From positions 92,077,369 to 92,141,368 of the forward strand of contig OY979716.1 in assembly GCA_963855995.1 (NCBI GenBank): a stretch of 64,000 nucleotides of DNA, given 5' to 3'. The notes beneath the pieces are model-generated. The model ran no database searches and was not told the origin of the DNA. It saw only the letters and a program-made list of their open reading frames with translations. Positions 34,986-46,471 of the stretch are shown one piece after another; position 1 is the stretch's first letter; every line of letters begins with the position of its first letter. The position numbers were made by a program, and so were the translations under genes. Source of the stretch: Muricea muricata. Taxonomy: Eukaryota; Cnidaria; Anthozoa; Malacalcyonacea; Plexauridae.

Positions 34986-35170
34986 CAGGGCCGTGGCTAG
35001 AGCGTTAATTGGGGGGGGGGGGGTGTATATTCATATACTCGTGTTATGACCAACTAATTTCTTTTGAAATCAGTTGTCATTAGGGTTAATTTCAAAAGAA
35101 ATTAGTTGGGCATAACACGAATATATGAATATACACCCCCCCCCCAATTAACGCTCTAGTCACGGCCCTG
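34986..35170. mobile_element. Palindromic hAT MITE, 8-bp TSD GTGTCAGG
   Basis: Near-perfect palindrome: CAGGGCCGTGGCTAGAGCGT at the left and its complement (one or two mismatches) at the right, with G-run and C-run blocks inside. GTGTCAGG at 34978-34985 is repeated at 35171-35178. The left arm of the host element carries a single copy at the matching site (about 32183-32190), which confirms the insertion. Ends and TSD length fit the hAT superfamily. No coding capacity. Confidence 0.93.
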
Positions 35171-36377
35171 GTGTCAGGATTGTCCTTATTGCAATGTGGC
35201 AGTTCAGTATCACAAATCTAACATTGCCTACTGCAATGAGAAATTACCTCTATTGTCTGCATTAAATTGTCTCAAGAAGCTACGATAAATCTGCGATTTG
35301 AGTACACTAATGCGATGACATCAGATATGAGTAGCAGGATGTCAATTTAGGGTCAATTTTGTTTTAAATATGCCCTACTAGTCTTAAACCTTTATAAAAC
35401 AATTTGCATCGATTTGCTAGGACATATTTTAAAGCACACTTAATTGTGTATACAATGTACACACAACAAAACAGACGGTAAGATGTGCAAATTAGCGAAT
35501 TGCTTGACGCAGTTCAAATTAAATACCATATGTCACTATATAAAAGCTAATTTCCCCATTTCACGACCAATAGTGCAGTGTCATAAAAAAATGTTAATTT
35601 CCCCTCATTACAAATGTTGGTGCGGTGTAATTAAAAATTCAATGTGTCAAACTCAGTGACAAAATAAATAACATTGCATGGGGTTATCGGGATTATATCC
35701 TCTCAGTTGTCTCTATTGCCTTTGACTCAGAAATGAGATGATATGAGTATAGTAGAATGTTAAGTAAGGGTCAATTTTGTTTTAAACCTGCCCTACTAAC
35801 TTTAAACTTTTATAAGTTCCCCTCCTTACAAAGAACGTCAGTGCAGTGTAATAAAAATTCAATTATTTCAATTAGTTAGGGCATGATGTAACACACACTT
35901 AATTGTGTATATACAATGACACAACAAAACGGTAGGACTGGACAAAGTAGCAGTTCCGCCTCATGCCATTTGAAGTTTGGGCGAAGAATTATGTTGTCCG
36001 ATGTATTAGTCTGACACAGTTTAAATCAAGTTTAGTTACCAACTTTCTCTACATAAAAACCACTTTCCCCCTTTTCACCGACCAATAGTGCAGTCTCACC
36101 AATTTCCCCTCAATACAAACAACGTTAGTACAGTGTAATTAAAAATTCAACAGTGTCAAACTTTGTGATAAAATACACAACATTGCATGAGATGGAAATT
36201 ATATCCTCTCTTAATTATACCGATTGTCTTGACTAAAAAACTATAATTATCTGTATAGACTTTGATGATATGAGTATAGTCCAATTTTCAATAAAACTTA
36301 TTCCTTCTCACTAGACAGAACGTCAGTGCAATATCAACAGTGAAATGTGTCAAAAACGGCCGGCAAAGTACACACCA

Positions 36378-37131
36378 TAGACTTGGACCAAGTCCGTCTC
36401 TCTAAAGTCCGAAGGGAAGCAAGTCCGAAGGGAAGCAAGGTGCATTTACGCGGGAAAGTTTGCGGGAGAGACGGACTTGGCTCACCTGCAAGCGCGCCAA
36501 ATTTACCGACTGATTTTTCAGTCGGTAACGCGTCATAACCAGATGGCAATAATTTATGCTAATTGCAATACAGAAGAAATAATGTCTTGTTCACTGATAC
36601 ACACCACCATTCTGTCTATCTTCGTGTCTGGTATAAATTGCTATGAATTAGCTTCAAGATAGCATTGAATATGGCTTGTGTAAACTTGGATACGATAAGA
36701 TTAAGGGCAATCAGCGAAAGGCTGTCGAAGCTTATGTGGTTTCCGTATTTCCGCAAACAGTACATACGGTTTCATTTGTGTTATTCGGCAATTTCAATCG
36801 GGTTATAATTTTAGTTGGAGTAGTTGTACTATCTTCGCTACCTGCCATGCTTCGAGTAGCGTTTGAAATAAAATTTATCAGTTAACTTCTGCCGCCCGCG
36901 AAGCGCCGGCTGGCTTCCTTATTTGTAACAAAATCGCTAAAAATAACACCTAGTCTATTAATACCATTTCCCGCCAAAATAATAAATCTGATTCGAAACT
37001 GTGCAAGTGAGCCAAGTCCGTCTCTCCCTCGCGCGCCACTTCGCCGCGCGCTCGCTTGCGGTGCGATTATTGCAGTTTCAATTCCCTCGGTTCTCTTCGC
37101 ACTTTAGAGAGACGGACTTGATCCAAGTCTA
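36378..37131. mobile_element. 754-bp TIR element, 9-bp TSD TACACACCA
   Basis: Ends TAGACTTGGACCAAGTCCGT and the inverted partner (one mismatch in the first 20) extend about 37 bp through CTCTCTAAAG. TACACACCA flanks both sides (36369-36377 and 37132-37140) and occurs once at the matching site in the left arm (about 30990). A 9-bp TSD suggests Mutator-like transposition. Inner copies of GAGAGACGGACTTGG (about 36468) and CCAAGTCCGTCTCTC (about 37013) form a second inverted pair. Higher GC than its host. The short ORFs inside are not convincing genes. Confidence 0.9.
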
Positions 37132-37823
37132 TACACACCAGGGCATGAAACTTATTTCCCCTATACTATAGGATTGTTTCCTTTAGCATTGTGCTAGGAA
37201 ACCATAATAAAGCTATAGATTGTCTTGGTACAAAAAGAACAGAAAAGTAGGGAATTGTCAATTAAGACTATTAAGGGTCAATTTTGATTTAACCGACTGC
37301 ATCATAGCCGTTTTAAGCCGTTTCTATACCACGACCTAAACAACATACAAACCGTTCGGGACAGAGTAAACGATATTAACTTGCTACATGTAACTGTTTG
37401 GTAAAATGTACGGAATGAACAAAGCACACAGGAAAAGGACAGCGTACAATAGCAGGAATATTTAAAACAACAGTTTAAAATAATAACTAAAACTGCAAGT
37501 GCTTTTCAATAACGCCTTCTATATAGGAATGGTGATGCAGAAAGTCCAAATAATGTCCTCGCTGAATACACGTTTCCGTAGTCGACGTAACTTGAACATA
37601 TTTAAGCAAGCGCCCGATGCGTGACTGCTAGCACACAATTGTACCATTTTGGCGCAAAAGTCGAACGATATGACGTAATATCTCAAACACAATGGACCAA
37701 ACCCGTTTTAAACAGGTTTCTGTCAACATGCGCGCGCACTGGTCCACACGGCCGACCTAGGAACTAATTTCTAGGGGTAAGAGCTCTGGTCACTTCCGGG
37801 ACCATACCTGTGACTATTCTACT

Positions 37824-39490
37824 CCCCTTAGAGCAGTCTCGTCGGCAAAATCCGAATATACATCGGCAAATCTGAAGTTTTGGCAGTGGGGAAAATCAGT
37901 GGTCACTCTGCTGTTACTGTGCTGCAAATTAAGAAACCAAAATTAAGAAAGTAAGCGAACAAATTTTATTGGCTTCAATAACATGAAAACATAACAAGAA
38001 ATACCATGCGGACATGATCAGCCAAGGGAAATACATTGGTTATAAATTAGAAGGAGCTCCTGCAAATCCATTCGCACTTGCGGCCTCAGCTCGAAAATCA
38101 AAACAGGTAATCCAATTGATTCGTTAGATTTACGTTCATTTATAAATTTTTTGCGGCAAATATTAAATTAGCTGGTATTAGTTTCGGTTCGTCTCTCTTC
38201 CGCAGAGGTTTGCAATGTCCACACTTTTATTACTCTTTTATAATATGAGTCTAGATACTTATTTGGAAGAGATTGAATGCTCTGTAATAATAATATTTAA
38301 AATTTGTATAGCGCTATACGCATATGATAAAGTCCAGGGTAAAGTATAATATTTTTACTTAAAATATCATTAAAATTTTATGTACAAATACTGAAAACTC
38401 TGCAGTTTGGCTTGATGTTAAATTAAATTACAGAATATAGATATGTCGACGTCAGAGAAAAGTTATTTGCATATTGTGATTGTTGTATACTTGTATTTTG
38501 TATAAAATGTGCTACTTTATATGTAATATCAAAATGTGTTTCTTTGAAATGGTCCATGATTTCAAATTCATCCATATTCATAATATCGTCATTTGACGCC
38601 ATTTTGTAAACAATATTATATGGCAGAGGCTTCTCAATTTTCATTTCTCAACCTGCACTCGCCAGAATCCCTCCTGTTGCCTTCCACCTGCTACTTAGCC
38701 AGCTTGGCTTGGCCAGCTTAGGCCAGCAAAATAACTCCAAAAAGCCTCTGCGGAGGAGAGATCATTTCCCCCATAAATCCTTTTAGTTTTCGTATATTCG
38801 TTTATACACAAAACATACGGAAACCGCGGAAGACTAAAGAAATTCACGGCAAAATGGAAACCTCAACGGAGGAAAGAGTTTCGGTTCTATGAAGTTTATG
38901 ATAGGATTATAGGACCATTTTTTATCTAAACCATTAGCTTTCAAGCGTTACGATATAGCGATATATTTTTCTTTGAAAAATAAAAACAGTTTTGTCCTAA
39001 GCTGAACTGAAAAATAATGAGAATAACTTCAGAGCTGAGTCGATCGTCGGCAAAACATCGGCAAAACCGATTAATCTGCTGGTTTTTTACAATTGCCATC
39101 GGCCGTCGCTCACCATCAAAATGGTTATTATTGGTGTTAGCCAAAAATATTCAAATATCAAATCTTTCGTGTGGGAACACTGATCGAGCGTGAAAACTCG
39201 CGGAACAACCAGATCTTATCAGTAATACTATGTTACGACTTACAAAATGCCGTCACCGTGTTTCGGAGGAGAGAATACGTTTTCATCGCGCATCTGAGCC
39301 ACCTGCATCAGCAGTTTTAGTAATAATGAGCAACCATCGGTTTTGCCGATTAATTGGCCCATGCATGGTGAATAAATATCGAATTTGAACAATCTGCATC
39401 GGCAATAGGCCTTTTTAAGCATCAGCTCAGCTCTACTCTCTCGACCCAATTTGTAATAACTTAAGTAACGTGATGTATTTCTGTAGACAG
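37824..39490. other. Noncoding part of the hAT element
   Basis: Begins with the continuation of the hAT left end (CCCCTTAGAGCAGTCTCGTC). TCGGCAAAA-type motifs cluster at 37842-37870 and 39046-39062, and inverted near 39338-39350. No gene supported; short minus-strand ORFs have no domain. Confidence 0.5.
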
Positions 39491-39494
39491 GATT

Positions 39495-42400
39495 TGCTCA
39501 TGGCTCAACATTGAGCAGTCCAACCAACACAGAAACACGCCTGTCAGACACTGATGACCAGTTGTATCACAGAGGAACAGAATTCAATAATATCGCCGAA
39601 GTGAGTTACCCTGCTGACACTGTTGTAGGAACATGCTTATCAAACATCAATGATCAATTGAATTATGACGAAACCAAACTCAAGAATAGGAAATAACCAC
39701 GCGCACTGGTATTGCTTCAAGAACAAAAGAATCAAATGCCAATTGCAATGACCAGCTAAATCACAAAGAAACAGAATCCAATCTTAGCTATGAGATATCA
39801 GAAAAGTGTGTACCTGACGAGGGAATTCATGATCACATTATCAATGTAGATATTCTCAGCGATCCTACCAGCGCTGGCAACATAGTTATGGTAGGTGCAA
39901 CTTCAAATCATCATTTTTTTAAAAATTGATTGTTTTTACAGTCATTGAACACGAAAGTATTTTAATAGCGGAATAAATCGTCACGCTGGCTACACTACTG
40001 TCCACTACTGTCGTTAGATAAGATAGCATATATCATGCGTTTTACAACTATCTGTCCTAGAAAACTGTTAATATTCTCTTTAGGAAGAAAAAGAAGAAAA
40101 CTGGCTTGTTTGCGCTGGCCATCTTAAATATTTGCTGTTGAAGCTTTACAATATTGAGGAAATTTTCGACGAAATTCAGTCATCGGAAATTCCCAACCAA
40201 GAAATATTGCTTACAAATATTACAGAAACAGTTTGTGATGCTAAAAGATCTTCAGATGAGCTATTAAAGATTTCTACCAAAGTCCTTGCAAATACTCAAA
40301 ATCAGAAAATGTCTATTGCAAATGAAAGTAATGTGCCCGATTTGCCGGATGTTGATCCAGGGAAGCGATCAAGTAAGCTAACCGATAGCCAGAAAGAATA
40401 TCTAATTGCTGTTGGACCTCACAAACCTGTACTTCCAGCTTATCCAAACGATGCAAAGATTTGCGAAGAAGGCCATAAACAAGCACGTTTTAATCCAGGA
40501 TAGTACAAGGAGTATCCACATTTAGAGTATAGTTTGGCTCAAGATGCAGCCTTTTGCTTTGTTTGCTTTCTGTTCCATAGCACTTGTTGCTCAGACCAAG
40601 CAGAGAACTCTTGGCACAAGGACGGTGTTCGTGGTTGGCACAAGTTTAAAAGTCGTGGAAAGCAGAAGAAGGGTAAACTACCCTACATTTTTCCAGCCAA
40701 ACGCGTAAGAATGCGGTGTTTGCTTATGCAAACTTTTTCCAGAAATCTAGTCATGTAGAAGTGCTGCTTTCAAAGAAGAAAGGTATGGAACTTATCCAAC
40801 AAAAGGCAGATATGTTGCAAAATCGAAAAATCGTCGAGATTTTGTTGAACATCGCAAAAACTCTGGGGCGTCAAGGCATTGCATTTAGAGGAGAAGCAAG
40901 TGACCAAAATGGAAAGTTTTATCAAATTGTACATCTTATCGCGCGACATTGCAACGATTTGAAGCAATGGCTTAATAATGCTCGTTTATGTCCATATCAT
41001 GTCACATAAACGAGTGTGCAATCTCAGAGCGAGTTTATCCAACTGATTGGTAATCAGGTTCAAGAGAAAGTCATAAAAGAAATACAACATGCTATAGTAT
41101 GTTCGCAGTAATGGCTGACACGACACCAGACGTTTCTCATAAAGATCGACTTGCCCTTGCTTTCCGTTATGTTGATCACGAGAGACAACCCAGAGCACGT
41201 TTACTTTCTCTTACAGAAGCCAAAGATAAGACAGGTGGAAAAACTGATAATGAAATAATTGAATCCATAACAGCAAACGGTCTGAAAACGAGCGCAGTGT
41301 TCTTTCAGAGTTACGATTATGCAGCCTCAATGTCTGGTCAGTTTAACGGGGCTCAAAAGAAGTTGCAAGAAAAACTAGAAAGAAACGTTCCATACATGCC
41401 ATGTCTAGCACACCGCACCAACACAGTGGTTGACCACAGCTGCAATGCAAGTCCTATCGTTAAAGAACTTTTCAATGTTCTGGAAGCAGTTTATGTTTTT
41501 TTCACAAGCAGTACGAAACGCGTGACAGCTTTAAAGGAGTTCATTGCAAGTAAAGAGGTGGATGATCCATTATGCCTTAGGAATCTGTCACGAACTCGGT
41601 CGACAGCCGTGCTGAAATGATAAAATCTGTTTGGAAAAGCTTTGAACTATACTAGATTGTCTTGATAGTTTGCGTGGAAATGCGAGCGATGGGAAAACAA
41701 AAACGGACGCTGCCGCTCTGCTAATGAAGTTTGGTACTATTGTTTTCATCATGTTCATGAAGAACTTGATGTACAAGATAAAAAGGATGACAGAAGCACT
41801 TCAGACTGAAAGTCTCAATGTTATTGGTACCATTTCGCTAATGGAGTCGACAACAAATATTCTACAAGCAATCAACGGCGATAAGGACGGTATGGATGCA
41901 GAGATCGAAGCAGCTATTGCATTTGCCAAACGTCTCAACTTTGATGCCGTTGCAGATTTTGAACGCCATCATCGCCATAGACGGCCTCCTCAAAGAATCG
42001 ACTCGAATCCCCAAACAGCGGTTTCCCTAAATATGAAATCGTTTTACTGGAAGGAGTTTACACAAGTTCTTGATACCGCAGATAAGCATGTTGCGTGATG
42101 TGCTTCTAAATTTTAAAGAAATCGTCACGCCACTAATGGAGATTTTGCATCCTGCCAAAGAGGTCTCGTCGTTGCAGAATGTCATGAAAGTAGTAGACAT
42201 GTTTCCTGAAGAAAGACGACCAGACCCTGATGCACTAATGGCTGAAGTAGAAGTGTTCAAGTCTTCTATGGCGATAAGCCAACTGAAAATTGAAGACTTG
42301 GCAAGTGCTGCTAAACTATGCGAGCTACAAAAGCTGGTGTTTCCTCTTTCTAACAAGGCTTATCGATTGGCTTTTACAGTACCGGCTAGAGTTGCAAAAG

Positions 42401-42585
42401 ATGAAAGAACATTCAGTAAACTTAAGCTGATCAAAACTTTGTGTAGATCAACCATGTGTGATCAAAGACTCGAGCACCTTTTGCTGATTGCTTGCGAAAA
42501 AGACATTACTGATGAATTAGACATAAGTCAATTAGCTACATCCTGGGCCTTACTAAAGAAAAGACGTATTACAATATCGTCTTGA
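39495..42585 (+). pseudogene. hAT transposase gene (ZMYM1/TTF-like), broken
   Basis: Exon 1 at about 39495-39890 encodes a repeat-bearing N terminus (three DQL-x3-ET-type blocks) with a frameshift near 39690. The intron is 39891-40083 (GTAGGT to CTCTTTAG) and the join is in frame (NIVM to EEKEEN). Then comes a TTF-type zinc finger (YSLAQDAAFCFVCFLF, 40520-40600), a DUF4371-like stretch (40700-41000), an RNase H-like core (41099-41620, with DTTPDVSHKDRLAL and PCLAHRTNTVVD) and a C-terminal hAT dimerisation region (42070-42585, VPARVAKDERTFSKLKLIKT then CRSTMCDQRLEHLLLIACE). Stops or shifts occur at about 40501, 40730, 41010, 41618 and 42098, so no full protein can be made. Known role of intact relatives: cut-and-paste transposition of the surrounding element. 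Confidence 0.82.
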
Positions 42586-43031
42586 CTTGAATGGAAAACT
42601 TTAGCTAGTGAAAATTGTGACTAGTCAGTGGTATTTGTATAGCTTTAGAGATGTATTAGTGAGTTAATTTCTGTGTAATAAACTATACTTTGTATTGACT
42701 TGATGGTATTGGAGAAAGGTTCAGATTCGATATCAACTACTGCACCCAGCACCATTTTTCGGCTTTTATTGGATATATAAATGGCATATAACTAGTGAAT
42801 TGTCCATCAATTGTGATGGTAGTGGAAGGGACATCCAAAGTTCCGAAATACTAATACATAACTGATGAATTAGACATAAGTCAATTAGCTACATCCTGGA
42901 CCTTACTAAGGAAAAGACGTATTACAATATCGTCTTGACTTGAATGGAAGACTTTAGCTAGTGAAAATTGTGACTAGTCAGTGGTATTTGTATAGCTTTA
43001 GAGATGTATTACTGGGTTAATTTCTGTGTAT
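42509..43031 (+). repeat. Direct duplication of the hAT gene 3' end
   Basis: Bases 42509-42678 (last ~25 codons plus 3' flank) recur at 42861-43031 with few changes, 352 bases apart. The intervening segment is unrelated. A local duplication after the element inserted is the simplest reading. Confidence 0.85.
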
Positions 43032-43304
43032 TAAGATTCATGTTATTCAAAATTGTTACCAAAACGTTTATGTTTTGACTATTTGCTAATAATATTCTTT
43101 TTTCTGCATATCTTAACTTCAACAACTTCACATGTCGTAATTTACATATTCACATTTTGTATATTCAAATACACATGTGTATCAACTTCACACGAAATTA
43201 TGAGCTATGTGATTATGAGGATCACAGGCCAGATGACGTAGTTACTAAAAAGGTGTACGTTTGGAGCATGTCTATTTCGTCGGCAAACATTCGCAACGCC
43301 CCTG

Positions 43305-43735
43305 GTGTTACTGATATTTTTTGAAAATCAAAAAACATACAAACTTTTATAGATGTCTTAACTTGTATAGGCAACAGAAATTAAATGAAAAGAAGCCAAA
43401 ACGAAGGAGCCTATACAAGCCGAAGTTGTCACATTTTTACAACATCGTACGAAAAGTCGCCATGTCGCGAAATGCCTCGAACAAGAAGCTTTCAGTAGAA
43501 AAACATTGCGTGTAACCATGGCAATATTGATATCATTTTGATCGTCGAAAAACCCTCTATCTCTCTATTACCATCAGATAACCCTCCAGGAAAACGTGCA
43601 CGAGGAATAGCTCGATGAATTTAAGGAATTTTTCAAGAATTAAATTTGCTTCCAATTAAGCTCTCGAATTTTGACGCGTGGTGGCAAAAAATTGTCACAC
43701 TTTAAACTAGCGTTTTCGTATTCAAAAATGCCAGG
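43305..43735. other. Intergenic stretch between hAT remnants
   Basis: No gene supported. A 64-codon open stretch at 43321-43515 has no recognisable domain. Confidence 0.5.
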
Positions 43736-43938
43736 CAGTGGCGGATCTGGCGTTAGTCAAAATAAATTACCACAGCTCATTTTAGGATATATTTACATTT
43801 TAAAATACCTTCAAAGCAACTTCATTGGTTAGATTTTATTCTTTTGAAATTCATAACCTATGACATTGTTATAAAGTTATTTTGAATTTAAAATTGAGCT
43901 GCTATAATTTATTTTGACTTACCCTGGATCCGCCACTG
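43736..43938. mobile_element. hAT MITE, 203 bp, 8-bp TSD ATGCCAGG
   Basis: CAGTGGCGGATC at the left and GATCCGCCACTG at the right are exact inverted ends. The palindrome continues inward with TAGTCAAAATAAATTA and TAATTTATTTTGACTTA-type arms. ATGCCAGG flanks both ends (43728-43735 and 43939-43946). Noncoding. A textbook hAT-derived MITE. Confidence 0.95.
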
Positions 43939-43946
43939 ATGCCAGG

Positions 43947-44235
43947 CGTGATACTATAATTATAGATTGGAAAGTTCATTTACTATGTATCTAAATGATA
44001 TAACAGCGAACAATATAATCAAATCGAATCTACCAGCAGTGAATATATCAACGTGAATAGAAAATTGTGAAACGACCTTGCAATAATCTTGTGAACAAGT
44101 GATTTTTAAATCAATTTTTCCGAGTTATATTTAATCGGGTCTTTTGTGAATTGTTGGGCGGAAACCCCAACACACTACAAAAGTACAAAAACATAATATT
44201 TATCCAAATTCGCTTCTTAAAATTCTTCTCGTGGT
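43947..44235. other. Short AT-rich flank before the second hAT pseudogene
   Basis: No gene and no TIR recognised here, so the boundary of the following hAT remnant is unknown. Confidence 0.5.
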
Positions 44236-46471
44236 ATGAAAAGGAAGACTGGACCACCAATAAGTTCGTGTTTCACGAAGAGAGTGAATCGCACGGCTAG
44301 TCATGAGTCAGAGACTTTAAATTCCACATCAACAACTGGAATATCAAGCAGCCAAACTGTATTGAATCCAACAGCAAATTCATCGTCTGTTCCGGCTAAT
44401 GATGATGCGCCAACATCCTTAGAACTCATTGGACAGCCTGAAAATGAGATGGTAACTGAAAGCGATCTTGGAACATTGGCAGATGGTCCATGTCAGCCTA
44501 AACTAATCTGTTATCCCAGAAGCGGGAAGAAGAACCGTTCCTTCAAAGCGACCTGGTACTCGAGTTTTCCTTGGTTAGAGTACAGTGTTGCTAAGGACAA
44601 AGCATTTTGTTTTGCCTGCATAAACTTTAGCACGGCACGTTCGCTAATGATAGGGTCCTCTTCGTGGGTGAAAGCTATGGAAAATCATCGTGGTTTTAAA
44701 GCCCATAACGCAAGTTCCGATCACCTCATGTTTATGACCCGCTGAGAATGCTATAAAAACCAGAAGGCGAATCCAGGCGATGGAGTTGGAAATATGTTGG
44801 ACCCAGATAGAGCTTCCCTAGTGCAGAATAATCGTGACTACATGAAAACATTGCTCCAATATCATCGTTACTTTTGTGTAGAAGAGATGGCATATAGAGG
44901 GCATGATAAAACGGATGAGTCACTAAACACAGGAAAGTGGAAAGAATTCATCAAAGCTATGTTATCCACCAACCCAACGTTTAAGGAACTTCATGACACA
45001 ATGAAAAAGCAGCACAAATCCTACGATTACACATCAAAGCGTTCCTCGATCGAATTAGTGGAAGCAATAAAACTTAAGTGAGGCATCAAATAAAAGATCA
45101 GATCGAAAGAGCTGGTATATATTCCATGCTGATTGACGAATGTAAAGACAATGCCGGGCATGAAGAACTGTCGACCTGCTTTAGGTTCGTTAATGATGAA
45201 GGAGAAGTCCAAGAACAATTTTACGAGCTTACCAGACTGAAACAAACTGATGCTAATACAATCGTGAAGGAAGGAGTTTTACCAACAAGTGAACAATTTG
45301 CTTCTTCGTTGACTGTTCTCGCGCTTGGAGGTGACGGTGCATCTGTTATGAGTGGATGTTATGAAGGTATTGGTGCAAAGCTCAAGAGATTTTATCCTTG
45401 CTTACTTTACGTTCACTGTGCTGCTCATAGCTTGAATTTAATCGTGGCTGAATATTTTCGAACTGTCAAAGCAGCCACCAATGTTATGAAGATTTATAAG
45501 TCATTGCACGCGATCTTCAACGTCGCTAGCCATAGGGAAATATTCGAAGCAACGCAAAGAGATATCCATCCCAAGGAGCCCATAATGGCAGCTTCATCGC
45601 TTACTGAAGTTAGATGGGCTTGTAAGTTTGAATCGAAGGTGTAAACACAATAGTGTGAAGATTTCAAGCGATTCTCATGAGCCTTCAAAAGATCAGCTTC
45701 ACCAATTCCAGCCAAGCTGACGCGACTCAGCAGCGGGCCTTTATCACGGAGTTCTCTCGGGTAAATTTATAGTCTGTCTTTGCTTTGTTCACAAAGTTTT
45801 GTCAATCATAAATGGCTTAAGCAAGTTGATGCAAGAAATCAGTATCAATTGGATTACAGTCGTCAGCGAAATGGTGGCAGTTAGGAAGCTTTTGCTCGAG
45901 ATTGAAATTGATGATATTATTGAAACTGCAACCAAGCTGTGTTCAACCATCGGAATAACGCTTGATTATGAAGATCCACTGAGCAACACCAGAAACGATA
46001 ACACGACGCCTCATGAATTATGCGAAAGCCTGAAGACAACTTTTCCCCTTCTCCTTCAAGGGCTGGAACGACGTTTCTCCGACGATATTATCCAAGTCCT
46101 GAAAGCGATAGAGGCTTTGGATGCGTCAAAATCGAACTACCTCGACTACGCCAGCCTGACCTCATTAACGGAGTTGTATGAAAATTGTCTCCGGATTGAT
46201 TCTGGTTTGCTCAAGACAGAATGTCAACGAGCGAAGATTTTATGGAAGAAGGTATCGAAGACCCTACCATGCAGTTGGTGCTGCAACCGTTGAAAGAAGC
46301 TTTAGCGCGATGAAGCGCGTATTAAGCTGGGCTCGCAACAGCCTTGAATGTTCTTTGGCTAGTGAATTTATGCTACAGTCAATGAATAAAGATATCATGA
46401 AGTCGATGACCTTGGACAAAGTACTTGATCGTTGGGTGAATAAAAAATCTCGAGTTGTGTCATTTCACTGA
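44236..46471 (+). pseudogene. Second hAT transposase (ZMYM1-like), decayed
   Basis: Fragments in order: a Ser/Thr-rich N terminus and TTF-type zinc finger (44236-44745; FPWLEYSVAKDKAFCFACIN near 44570), a DUF4371-like part (44794-45081), an RNase H-like core (45078-45644; MLIDECKDNAGHEELS, then GDGASVMSG and HCAAHSLNLIV), a helical region (45799-46293) and a hAT dimerisation end (46270-46471; AATVERSFSAMKRV). At least four stops or frameshifts separate the fragments. It is distinct in sequence from the hAT gene at 39495-42585, so it is a different family rather than a duplicate. Confidence 0.83.

Larger units (their letters stand above)
30302..37823. mobile_element. Giant-inverted-repeat element, 7.5 kb, class unknown
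   Basis: Two near-identical inverted arms (30302 to about 32895; about 34290 to 37823) flank a 1.4 kb core with two minus-strand ORFs. After removal of the two later insertions in the right arm both arms are about 2.58 kb. Outer ends read AGTAGAATAG and CTATTCTACT. Flanking CCCCTCTTA and CCCCTTA look like an imperfect target duplication within hAT end sequence. No transposase motif is visible. It could be a foldback-type element moved in trans or a family with an unrecognised enzyme. Confidence 0.8.
34290..37823 (-). repeat. Right arm of the giant inverted repeat, with two insertions
   Basis: Inverted copy of 30302-32895. It is longer only because of a 185-bp MITE with 8-bp target duplication (34986-35170) and a 754-bp element with 9-bp target duplication (36378-37131). 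The intact left arm gives the empty-site sequence for both. Confidence 0.88.
30260..43304 (+). mobile_element. Probable hAT element containing nested insertions
   Basis: Left end CAGGGGCGTCGCAA (30260-30273) is an inverted match to TTCGCAACGCCCCTG (43290-43304). CAGGG-type ends fit hAT elements, and a hAT transposase gene lies inside at about 39495-42585. The motif TCGGCAAA recurs near both ends and internally (37842, 37863, about 39046, 39057, 43280, and inverted near 39340), as subterminal transposase-binding repeats often do. The 8-bp flanks (CTTCACGT and GTGTTACT) do not match, so the pairing of the two ends is not proved. Confidence 0.55.

Noticed and set aside
31702..35659. Mirror-image ORFs in the two arms of the giant inverted repeat (for example 31702-31917 and 35444-35659; 32354-32895 and 34448-34927)
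   Set aside because: They lie in arm repeats and translate GGGAC-type repeats or low-complexity DNA; symmetry explains their occurrence twice.
30252..43312. Perfect 8-bp target duplication for the 13 kb hAT
   Set aside because: CTTCACGT and GTGTTACT do not match, so the element was kept at moderate confidence without a TSD claim.
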